DNA of 64,000 bases, from assembly GCA_963920705.1 (NCBI GenBank), contig OY987240.1, positions 5,606,766-5,670,765 of the forward strand, in the 5' to 3' direction. Under the pieces are notes generated by a model, which did not search any database, was not told where the DNA came from, and saw only the letters and a list, made by a program, of their open reading frames with translations. Shown here piece by piece: positions 10,077 through 20,900 of this stretch. The position numbers and the translations under genes are program-made. Each line of letters begins with the position of its first letter. Position 1 is the first letter of the stretch. The DNA is from Odiellus spinosus (taxonomy: Eukaryota > Arthropoda > Arachnida > Opiliones > Phalangiidae).

Positions 10077-10616
10077 CTACGGCTCGATCTTGAGCGGTGC
10101 CTCGAGGCCGGTCGATGGCTTCTCACCGGGGATCTCACCGGGATTCTCACCCTCAAATCGGGCGACGGTTGGTACTTGGGCCCATTTTTGTTGTAAAAGC
10201 AATTGATTTTCAAATCTGCTTCTTCTCTCGCCCCTGTTGGCGGCTTTCGGGGGAACATGCAGCTTTAATATTCCCTTGGAAAATGCCACTCGGGCATTTA
10301 GTTTTTTTATGAGGTTCGTCCCTATGACGAAGTTTTCTACTCCCTCATCCACTTCGACCTCCTCTTCCTCCGCTCTTTCCCCTTCTTGCAAGGAGGCTTC
10401 AGGAAAAATGTTATAATTAGGAGGATTATGTTCAATACGTGTAAAATATTTGCCTTCTGACATACCTTTTATGGTTGCTGTACCGCACACCGACTGCTCA
10501 TCTGGTTTCATGATGCCCTTCATAATTTCTATTTTATATAACTTCCACAAAGAAAATCCTATTTTTGATTTTTCTTTGGACGTGATGTCATATTTCGTTT
10601 TTATTCCATTGATCAA
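10077..10616 (-). pseudogene. Retroelement protease-region remnant
   Basis: A 179-codon open stretch contains VIGTNLIKKLNARVAF. This resembles the segment following the active site in Ty3/BEL-type retropepsins (ILGTDFL.K..A.I.F). It is preceded by an acidic, Glu-rich loop. No DTG/DSG active site, RT or integrase follows, so this would be a fragment. A weaker relative of its tail may lie at 1330-1430 (same strand), where a similar nucleotide string encodes LL..KW. The assignment is by motif only. Confidence 0.4.
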
Positions 10617-10683
10617 TATCGTTGTTTCCTGGCTATGAAGAGTAGTGTAAATTTCTCATTAAAAAAGATCCTCTATGTACCTA

Positions 10684-10715
<32 letters not shown>

Positions 10716-11248
10716 TTATGAAAATAATAACTTTTATTATATATATATATATATATATATATAATAAAAGTTATTATTTTCATAAGTTAACTTTATAATA
10801 AAAGTTACTATTTTCGTAATTTGTTAATATATTTTCTGGCCTAATTTGTTTCCTTAACTCAAAAGTATTGCAACTCTTAGGGTGTTATTGTAAATAAGAT
10901 TTAAGTATCTCAAAACAACAAGATAATATAATATATATATTAATGCAATTCTGCGATGAAACAGTTTATTATTATTATTATTTATTAAAACGTCAAATTT
11001 TGTTACTATTTCTTTACTTTTTCCATAGTAGTTGGTTACTATTTGGATTAAAATGAAGACAAACTTTGAGTATCAACCCTAGCTGTTTCGCGCAGCATTA
11101 ATTTTTAAGTTTGATTGTATCTTTTATGTCACGCGTTGATTTGTAATATAATTTAGCATTTAAATATACTATACTAAATTATATTATCATTTAGCACAAA
11201 ATTATATCACTGGGTTTTTAAGCAAACTTAAGTTGAAAAACTAAGTTG

Positions 11249-11358
<110 letters not shown>

Positions 11359-11814
11359 CTAGGTTTTTCAAGTTAACTTAGTTTTTCAACTTAAGTTTGC
11401 TTAAAAACCCAGTGATATAATTTTGTGCTAAATGATAATATAATTTAGTATAGTATATTTAAATGCTAAATTATGTTACAAATCAACGCGTGACATAAAA
11501 GATACAATCAAACTTAAAAATTAATGCTGCGCGAAACAGCTAGGGTTGATACTCAAAGTTTGTCTTCATTTTAATCCAAATAGTAACCAACTACTATGGA
11601 AAAAGTAAAGAAATAGTAACAAAATTTGACGTTTTAATAAATAATAATAATAATAAACTGTTTCATCGCAGAATTGCATTAATATATATATTATATTATC
11701 TTGTTGTTTTGAGATACTTAAATCTTATTTACAATAACACCCTAAGAGTTGCAATACTTTTGAGTTAAGGAAACAAATTAGGCCAGAAAATATATTAACA
11801 AATTACGAAAATAG

Positions 11815-12010
11815 TAACTTTTATTATAAAGTTAACTTATGAAAAAAATAACTTTTATTATAAAGTTAACTTATGAAAAAAATAACTTTTATTATAAAGT
11901 TAACTTATGAAAAAAATAACTTTTATTATAAAGTTAACTTATGAAAATAATAACTTTTATTATAAAGTTAACTTATGAAAATAATAACTTTTATTATAAA
12001 GTTAACTTTA
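11815..12010. repeat. 34-bp minisatellite
   Basis: GTTAACTTATGAAAAAAATA followed by ACTTTTATTATAAA repeats with starts at 11831, 11865, 11899, 11933, 11967 and 12001. That is exactly 34 bp each. The tract extends only the right arm of the palindrome. Confidence 0.9.
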
Positions 12011-12359
12011 ATAACTTTTAGTAAACAAATTACGAAAATAGTAACTTTTAGTAAATGAATTACGAAAATAGTAACTTTTAGTATCAACCCTGCAATTGAA
12101 AAGTAAATACTATGCTATATAAAAATTATATTTCAATTGAAAATTCTTACTTTTCTGCGGCCATCTTTGGAGTTTGGAGGAAAAAAATTTGCGTGTGCGG
12201 TAGATAGGCTTCAATTCAAGAATACTGGTAACTCTAACTCAAGACTCTGCTCAAGAGTAGGATCGTTAGGGGAGGGGGGAAAAACCCGTTTTATAAACCT
12301 GTTTTCTAGACCACCTTACTGAACCAATATTCCTCTGAATATTTTTTCCCCCCAAAAAG

Positions 12360-14215
12360 ATGCAGGCTGCATCCCTTTCCCAAAGAAGAAAATGCAAAAA
12401 GGATTTGGATTAACGTCACTGGACGTAAGGATTTTGAACCTACGAAACATTCAAGGGTATGTTTGATTAAACATTTTTGTTCTAGCTGGTTATTAACTGC
12501 CATGAAAATAACTAGATTTGTAGCGATCATTTTGAAGATAGTATGCCTACCGCTAAGTTTCCGCACCCAACAAAACACCTTGGATTAAGAGAGAATGTAT
12601 GGTTAATCACAGTAGGAGCTATTTGTGATACGAATTTGATTAATATTTTGTTTTATCTTTAGAGGCATATTCAAAATTGTGGTAAGATGATTCAATCGCC
12701 GGAGAAATCCCAAGTTTTTAAGGAGCGTTCACTAAACGAGTTTAATAAGGTAAATCTAGAAAACATGGTTTGGATTCTTACTCGTATTAGTGTGTAAAAA
12801 ATCTATCAAATTTTACTATTTTAGGTAATTTATAGGTGTAATAAATCTTTCTCACGAACGACGACAAGACATTTACCGGATGACGATTTGGAATTACCCG
12901 CAGTGGAGTTACCCCGCAGTGGAGTTACCAGCAGTGGAATTACACGCAGTAAAATTACACGCAGTAAAATCACCAGCAGTAGAATTACCAGCAGTTGAAT
13001 TAAACGCAGTAGAATTGCCAGTAGTAGAATTAAACGCAGTAGAATTACCCGCAGTAGAATCTTCGCAAAGAAGTTTGATGGAGAAAAACTTAAAAACTAC
13101 TACAGAGTTTGAAAAGTTATATTCTAATAATTTGAAAAAAAAACTATGGAAGACTCATTTACTCAGTTTGATATTTTTAACACATCTAGCGATGTTTCAA
13201 CTCAGAATGTTCCTTCGGTTCGGAATGTTGCTACGCAGTGGGAAGACCCAGATGCAAATAGTGATCATAGTTATTGTAAAGTGGAAGAAACTCGTTCGTT
13301 CGGCGTTCAAGTTAGTTTTCCATTGGTATCTTACGAATCAATGACTAATTCAGACTGTATTTTTTATACTGGTCTTCAGTTAGAGATATTTTTGAATTTG
13401 TTGGATTTTTTATTGAATCATGTATCCCATTTACCTTTCAAAATGGAAAAGGGGCAATCAATTTTTAATAGTAATGATGCGCCTAAGACTTGGATTGCTC
13501 CTAGAAGATCTTGGCAGACGTTTTATGGTATCAACATCTCTAATTTCTAACATTCTTCAATCATGGCTACCAATTATGGGCGAAAAACTGAAAAAGCTTG
13601 TTTATTGGCTACCTAGAGAAACTATCAGAGCTTGTTTGCCTGAATGCTTCAAGGAGTTCTATCCTAATACTACGTGTATAATCGATTGCTCCGAGGTATT
13701 TATAAATAGACCTTCATTATTACGTGCGCGAGCGGAAACTTACAGCAATTATAAAGGCCACAACACTATAAGATTTCTTGTAGGCATTGCGCCGAATGGA
13801 CATTTTGTTTATTTCAAAAAGTTACGGAGGAAGAACCAGTGATAAGTTTATATTTAATGATTCCAAAATTATTAAATACATGCTTCCAGGAGATGAAGTT
13901 TTGGCTGATAGAGGTTTTGCCATAAGTGACGAATTGCTCATGAAGCAGGTAAAGCTTAATATTCCAGCCTCTACAAGAAAGAAAGGACAACTGACTGAGA
14001 AGGATGTTGTTGACACTCGTCGGATTTCCAATGTCCGAATACATGTTGAGAGGGCCATAAAAAAATTAAAAGAATATCGTATTCTGAAATTCGAGTTAAA
14101 TTTAAGCAAACTTTCAAGAAACGTTGATAATTTACTTATTATTTGCGCAGCGCTGTGTAACCTTAAACCTCTTTTAATTAGGGATAAACCTAGATTTAAT
14201 GATTCACAACTGTAA
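12360..14215 (+). pseudogene. THAP-domain DDE transposase (ISL2EU/IS5-like), frameshifted
   Basis: Exons at 12360-12456 and 12516-12596 encode a THAP zinc-finger-like segment. FPKEENAKRIW and WINVTGRKDFEPTKHSR come before a 59-bp GT-AG intron, and the C-x2-H of CSDHFEDSMPT comes after it. Its N-terminal cysteine pair is not evident. A likely further exon is 12663-12749. From 12870 a PAVEL-type 5-residue repeat occurs, built on a 15-bp DNA repeat. The DDE_Tnp_4-like catalytic region follows: IIDCSE (first Asp), PGDEVLADRGF (second Asp) and RIHVERAI (Glu). The reading frame breaks at least three times, near 12917-13145 (a repeat indel and an A8 run), 13440-13450 and 13815-13835. The copy is therefore inactive although all three catalytic acids survive. 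A convergent nuclease gene lies 39 bp past its stop. Confidence 0.85.
12885..13065 (+). repeat. 15-bp coding minisatellite (PAVEL repeat)
   Basis: About eleven units of GCAGTGGAGTTACCC-like sequence encode repeats of P/H/N-A-V-E/K-L. One extra C in the second unit shifts the frame, consistent with slippage. Confidence 0.85.
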
Positions 14216-14254
14216 TAAACAGACAGTTAAATTAGTTTTACTTAGATATTCAAT

Positions 14255-15975
14255 TTATTTTAGTGAAATTTTCTTGACAAAAGAACAATATTCTTGGTTA
14301 ATCACAAGAAAATTAGTGTGAAAGTCAGTGGTCAATTTGGGTAACATGTGATTAAAATAAAATCTTCTTAACCTTGCAATTAATTCCCCCACAAATTGTT
14401 CGTCATATTTACAATTAGCTAAAATAGAGTTTTGCGGGTCATCCGAGAGATTAACGAAGAAATATGTGTAGGTTCTCCTAGTACAGTACATTTCTAATTG
14501 AACTTGAGAGTAATATCCTCTTTCGCCTTTGGGTTTTAGAAAAAGTTCTTCCTCGTTGTTTTTAATTAAATCTACTTTTTTTAGGTTAAATTCTTTTCCA
14601 TCTGGGTAAGGGCACTTGATTTCTACAATTGCATTGTCGTCAATTAGTCCATCTGGACTAGCAGATAGCCAAGGATTATCTTCTGATATAAATGTTCCTG
14701 CTGGCTGGATGTCTCGGCTTAAAATGTTACTTAAATATTCGATTCCTTTTTTTTCGCATAGTTTGCCATGCTCTGTGAATTTGTTTCCTGAAAAGGGCTT
14801 GTACAGGTGATTTAAGAGGAACTTCTGAGGATTCGGTGTACTCTGTTTAGGGACATTATTCGCAGTTGATCCACTTAACCGTAATCGTCGACTTTCCACC
14901 CATAACTGACTTCTGGAGTTGGCTTGATTTAGAGTTTCATTTTGAAGCTCGGTTATTTTGGAATCTGAGATGTTGATGAACTTGTTGTAGAATTCTGTGC
15001 AAAACTCGCAACTACCTGGCAAGTTGTCAGAATTTGTATGGTCATGAATTGGTTTTACTTGTGCAACTAACTTTACGGTGGGCAAGTTTGTTGGAGTTGA
15101 TGAAGTTGTGTTATTGAGAATCGTGCCAGGTATTCTCATAAGTTTCCCAAATCCCGCTTCCTCCAATTGCTCAACCATATATTCGTGGGAATCGTATTGG
15201 TCAATTTGGAAGGTATTTTCATTTAGATTGCTACTAGATAAGTGAAGGCTAACTTCATCCCCGAGCCTAGGTTTTTTAAATTTGATGTTTTTCACCAAAA
15301 TTGGCTCGATGTTTTGTTTGGAACCACTATTCCATTTGGCAAGGGTATCTGTACAAGCCATTCCTACTAGCCCTTTTTATTTGCGAGATCCACTTTCCAC
15401 AATAAGGCTCCCACATGACTGCAGGTTTTACTCTGTCCAGCCATGCAGCTACATCCTCCCTCGATAACTTGGCCAGATTTATTAACGCAAGCCCAAGCTT
15501 GACGGGCTTCATCTGATAATGCTTGCGATGGTGTTACTTTACATTTAAGGAAAATAATATCTTTGGCCGCCTCAAAGGCGTAAACAGTTTCAACCCAACC
15601 ACTTTCAAGATAATTGTATGATTCCATACTTTTAAAACAATTAGTTTCGTGAAAATCGCAGGCTTTGTTTTTAACCAAGTAATACAAAATATGAGGTGCT
15701 TCAGTCAATGGCCACATTTTCATATTATCTTCCCAGAGAGAGTCTCCTATGGTCGCTGGATGAGGCAATTCCGTTCCATCACCTATTTAATGTTAATTAA
15801 TTATGAGCTTTTTATGATATACTTCTCTGGAAGTTCTCCCCATAGCAAAATTCTTCCCATGAAAATTTAACCCACAAAAGCAATCAAAAAGTAGAAAAAT
15901 GCCAAGGCTTAATTAAAAGATTCACTTACTTAATTTTAATTTAGCCTTCAAATCCTGAGTTTTTTTTTTTGCCAT
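14255..15975 (-). pseudogene. SWIM zinc-finger / YqaJ-family nuclease of the same transposon
   Basis: Exon 1 (15975-15930) starts ATGGCAAAAAAAAAAACTC and has a good donor (AA|GTAAGT). Its short lysine-rich start is reminiscent of a SAP-type helix. Exon 2 begins at 15782 after ATAG. It carries a SWIM-like motif (CSCMAG..KTCSH, near 15400-15450). After a one-base frame break at an A-run near 15375, a YqaJ/lambda-exonuclease fold follows: ESRRLRLSGS, PWLSASPDG (catalytic Asp), AIVEIKCP (E-x-K) and YYSQVQLEMYC. These residues form a PD-(D/E)XK nuclease core. To my knowledge ISL2EU-type elements carry such a nuclease next to the transposase. It might process DNA ends or replication intermediates, but its role is not settled. 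Only one break was found, so this gene is less decayed than its partner. Confidence 0.8.
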
Positions 15976-16217
15976 TTTAATACAGTGCTTTATATTTAAA
16001 AAAGTCAACAGTGGTCTCTAATTCACGAATAACTAAATAAACGAATAAAAACTTATTTTGACCGGCGTAATAGATAAGCTGCCTTTTAATGGCGTCGATG
16101 GCCGCGAAACTCGAAGGGGGGGGGAATGAAGAAGGGAAAATGGCAGCGCCCAGAGAAAGCTGGAAAAAAAAGTCTATATTTTTCCGAAATATTTTCCGTA
16201 TTTTTTCCCTACCGAAA

Positions 16218-16262
16218 TTTCAGTTTAGTTCTGTTTTTTTTTTTTTTTTATTTTTTTTTTTT
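16218..16262. repeat. Poly-T tract
   Basis: CTG(T)12-15 runs interrupted by A mark the gap between the two-gene transposon and element Y. Confidence 0.7.
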
Positions 16263-16719
16263 CAAATTATTTTGTGGACTCCAACATGCTAGTGTATTTC
16301 TTTTAGGGTCAGGCCCATTTAAAATTATATCAAAAATGTCTTTGCGAACAAAGACCCAGAAGGACATGTTATGGCCTTGAATGTCTGAAGTGACAGATAT
16401 TTAATTTTCTTTTAAAACATTAAATTTAAATACAATTAAATTTTCTTTTAAAACATGAAATTTAAATACAATTAGATTTTCTTTTAAAACGAAATTTAAA
16501 TATAATCACAATCTGGCACGATTTAGAGTTTCAAATTTCAATACAACTGATTTTATTCACTCGGAAATATTTAAGAAAAACATAACAGACGATTTTCTCC
16601 CATTGACGCTTAACATTAAATTTCGCTTAATTATTTTTCAGGGAAAACGTGTATTGAACTGTTATTTTTCAGTATAACGCGAGTCCACTTTTTGTTTTCT
16701 TAATTTAACCCGAATTTCC

Positions 16720-16990
16720 ACGACTCGCAATTGAACGGATCGTTAAAAATACTCGCCGGTTTATTAGAATGGGTATATGATAAAGGGAAATGTGTTTTTG
16801 AAAGCCCGTTTAAAGTCACCTTCTTTTCTAACTTAGCAGACGACGCAAACCATAACAATTTGTACTTTCAAAGCTATTTTGCGCGTGCGAGGGAAGAGAA
16901 TTTCAAAGCGACGAATTTTAGAGCGGATAAGGTTTTTAAAAAAATGAATACTTTAATTTTTATTTTCATTAAAACCGTACAATTTAAATG
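16720..16990. repeat. Y core segment, also present elsewhere
   Basis: The block with GTCACCTTCTTTTCTAACTT and AGCAGACGACGCAAACC reappears inverted at about 54640-54960. A diverged copy also lies outside element Y at about 35586-35760. It reads open for 86 codons but has no recognised domain. Confidence 0.8.
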
Positions 16991-17027
16991 ATGATTTCCA
17001 TAAGGGACCACTAATTAGTTATTAGGA

Positions 17028-17345
17028 GTTATAAAAAAAACATTATCCATGGATTAGGTTTGTTCGTTTGCAACCCAAATTAAAAATTAAAATATGGGGA
17101 ATTTTTATTCCCTTTAAATTCCTTGTATAAGCATCCGTAAGCTAACATGAACGAATTGCCTCGACTAAAGTCGAGGAGTTGTAATAAAACATTATCCATG
17201 GATTAGGTTTTTTCGTTTGCAACCTAGATTAAAAATTAAAATATGGGGAATTTTTTTCCCTTTAAATTCCTTGATAAGCATTCATAAGCTAACATGAACG
17301 AATTGCCTCGACTAAAGTCGAAGAGTTATAATAAAGCATTATCCA
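17028..17345. repeat. 149-bp tandem pair with hairpin
   Basis: CATTATCCATGGATTAGGTT starts at 17041 and 17190 (third partial start 17338). Each unit ends in the hairpin CCTCGACTAAAGTCGAGG (first at 17159-17176; one base changed in the second). Confidence 0.9.
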
Positions 17346-17932
17346 TAGAAAACATTATACAATTAAGGTATGAGATCAGATCATAGAACTTTGAGTCTAT
17401 GCCTAAAGCCAAAGCTAAATTAAGTATATTTTTCTATCGAACGAAAAGTTTCGTTTTGTTTGACACGTAATCCCTGAAAAATAATCAAGCGAAATTTAAT
17501 GTTAAGCGTCAATGGGAGAAAATCGTCGGTTATGTTTTTCTTAAATATTTCCGAGTGAATAAAATCAGTTGTATTGAAATTTGAAACTCTAAATCGTGCC
17601 AGATTGTGATTATATTTAAATTTCGTTTTAAAAGAAAATCTAATTGTATTTAAATTTCATGTTTTAAAAGAAAATTTAATTGTATTTAAATTTAATGTTT
17701 TAAAAGAAAATTAAATATCTGTCACTTCAGACATTCAAGGCCATAACATGTCCTTCTGGGTCTTTGTTCGCAAAGACATTTTTGATATAATATCTGTCAC
17801 TTCAGACATTCAAGGCCATAACATGTCCTTCTGGGTCTTTGTTCGCAAAGACATTTTTGATATAATATCTGTCACTTCAGTCTAACACGAAAGTGTTAAC
17901 TTCTATATTAAAAGACTAGCCCTTTAAAAAGT

Positions 17933-20900
17933 GATTCAGTCAAATCTCTACATTTTTACCATTGCCCTTTAAACCCAATTAAAATTAATTTTTTCATAAT
18001 TTTAAATGTTAATAGCTGCGGCAGCCGCACTTGATTCAGTCAAATCTCTACATTTTTACCATTGCCCTTTAATCCCAATTAAAATAAATTTTTTCATTAT
18101 TTTTGATGTTAATAGCTGCGGCAGCCGCACTTGATTCAGTCAAATCTTTACATTTTTACCATTGCCCTTTAATCCCAATTAAAATTAATTTTTACATTAT
18201 TTTTGAAGATAATAGCTGGGGCAGCCGCACTTGATTCAGTCAAATCTCTACATTTTTACCATTGCCCTTTAATTCCAATTAAAAAAAAATTTTACATTAT
18301 TTTTGATGTTAATAGCTGGGGGAGCCGCACTTGATTCAGTCAAATCTCTACATTTTAACATTGCCCTTTAATCCCAATTAAAATTAATTTTTACATTATT
18401 TTTGATGTTAATAGCTGGGGCAGCCGCACTTGATTCAGTCAAATCTCTACATTTTTACCAGTGCCCTTCAATCCCAATTAAAATTAATTTTTTCATAATT
18501 TTTGATGTTAATAGCTGCGGCAGCCGCACTTGATTCCAGTCAAATCTCTACATTTTTACCAGTGCCCTTTAAACCCAATTAAGATTAATTTTTTCATAAT
18601 TTTTGATGGTAATACCTCCGGCAGCCGCACTTGATTCAGTCAAATCTCTACATTTTTACCATTGCCCTTTAATCCCAATTAAAATTAATTTTTACATTAT
18701 TTTTGATGTTAATAGCTGGGGCAGCCGCACTTGATTCAGTCAAATCTCTACATTTTTACCAGTGCCTCTTAATCCCAATTAAAATTAATTTTTACATTAT
18801 TTTTGATGTTAATAGCTGGGGGAGCCGCACTTGATTCAGTCAAATCTCTACATTTTTACCATTGCCCTTTAATCCCAATTAAAATTAATTTTTACATTAT
18901 TTTTGATGTTAATAGCTGGGGCAGCCGCACTTGATTCCAGTCAAATCTCTACATTTTTACCAGTGCCCTTTAAACCCAATTAAGATTAATTTTTTCATAA
19001 TTTTTGATGGTAATACCTCCGGCAGCCGCACTTGATTCAGTCAAATCTCTACATTTTTACCATTGCCCTTTAATCCCAATTAAAATTAATTTTTACATTA
19101 TTTTTGATGTTAATAGCTGGGGCAGCCGCACTTGATTCAGTCAAATCTCTACATTTTTACCAGTGCCTCTTAATCCCAATTAAAATTAATTTTTACATTA
19201 TTTTTGATGTTAATAGCTGGGGGAGCCGCACTTGATTCAGTCAAATCTCTACATTTTTACCATTGCCCTTTAATCCCAATTAAAATTAATTTTTACATTA
19301 TTTTTGATGTTAATAGCTGGGGCAGACGCACTTGATTCAGTCAAATCTCTACATTTTTACCAGTGCCTCTTAATCCCAATTAAAATTAATTTTTTCATTA
19401 TTTTTGATGTTAACAGCTGGGGCAGCCGCACTTGATTCAGTCAGATCTCTACATTTTTACCATTGCCCTTTAAACCCAATTAAAATTAATTATTTCACAA
19501 TTTTTGATGTTAATAGCTGGGGCAGCCTCACTTGATTCAGTCAAATTTCTACATTTTTACCAGTGCCCTTTAATCCCAATTAAAATTAATTTTTACATTA
19601 TTTTTGAAGATAATAGCTGGGGCAGCCGCACTTGATTCAGTCAAATCTCTACATTTTTACCATTGCCCTTTAATTCCAATTAAAAAAAAATTTTACATTA
19701 TTTTTGATGTTAATAGCTGGGGGAGCCGCACTTGATTCAGTCAAATCTCTACATTTTAACATTGCCCTTTAATCCCAATTAAAATTAATTTTTACATTAT
19801 TTTTGATGTTAATAGCTGGGGCAGCCGCACTTGATTCAGTCAAATCTCTACATTTTTACCAGTGCCCTTCAATCCCAATTAAAATTAATTTTTTCATAAT
19901 TTTTGATGTTAATAGCTGCGGCAGCCGCACTTGATTCCAGTCAAATCTCTACATTTTTACCAGTGCCCTTTAAACCCAATTAAGATTAATTTTTTCATAA
20001 TTTTTGATGGTAATACCTCCGGCAGCCGCACTTGATTCAGTCAAATCTCTACATTTTTACCATTGCCCTTTAATCCCAATTAAAATTAATTTTTACATTA
20101 TTTTTGATGTTAATAGCTGGGGCAGCCGCACTTGATTCAGTCAAATCTCTACATTTTTACCAGTGCCTCTTAATCCCAATTAAAATTAATTTTTACATTA
20201 TTTTTGATGTTAATAGCTGGGGGAGCCGCACTTGATTCAGTCAAATCTCTACATTTTTACCATTGCCCTTTAATCCCAATTAAAATTAATTTTTACATTA
20301 TTTTTGATGTTAATAGCTGGGGCAGCCGCACTTGATTCCAGTCAAATCTCTACATTTTTACCAGTGCCCTTTAAACCCAATTAAGATTAATTTTTTCATA
20401 ATTTTTGATGGTAATACCTCCGGCAGCCGCACTTGATTCAGTCAAATCTCTACATTTTTACCATTGCCCTTTAATCCCAATTAAAATTAATTTTTACATT
20501 ATTTTTGATGTTAATAGCTGGGGCAGCCGCACTTGATTCAGTCAAATCTCTACATTTTTACCAGTGCCTCTTAATCCCAATTAAAATTAATTTTTACATT
20601 ATTTTTGATGTTAATAGCTGGGGGAGCCGCACTTGATTCAGTCAAATCTCTACATTTTTACCATTGCCCTTTAATCCCAATTAAAATTAATTTTTACATT
20701 ATTTTTGATGTTAATAGCTGGGGCAGACGCACTTGATTCAGTCAAATCTCTACATTTTTACCAGTGCCTCTTAATCCCAATTAAAATTAATTTTTTCATT
20801 ATTTTTGATGTTAACAGCTGGGGCAGCCGCACTTGATTCAGTCAGATCTCTACATTTTTACCATTGCCCTTTAAACCCAATTAAAATTAATTATTTCACA

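Larger units (their letters stand above)
12100..16090. mobile_element. Two-gene DNA transposon (ISL2EU-like), decayed
   Basis: Convergent transposase and nuclease genes define the element, since the pair travels together in this group. I could not find convincing terminal inverted repeats. A GCGGCCATC string occurs near both sides (12156-12166 and complement-like near 16097), which is suggestive only. Boundaries are approximate. Confidence 0.6.
16327..17801. repeat. Palindromic head of element Y
   Basis: 16327-16640 is the reverse complement of 17470-17801. Shared landmarks are TGGCCTTGAATGTCTGAAGT and ATCACAATCTGGCACGATTT. A 95-bp piece of the right end (ATATCTGTCACTTCAGACAT onward) is duplicated at 17704-17875. 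Confidence 0.9.

Noticed and set aside
16089..16380. Two overlapping plus-strand frames through the poly-T tract
   Set aside because: Low-complexity Phe runs from poly-T, with no conserved motif.
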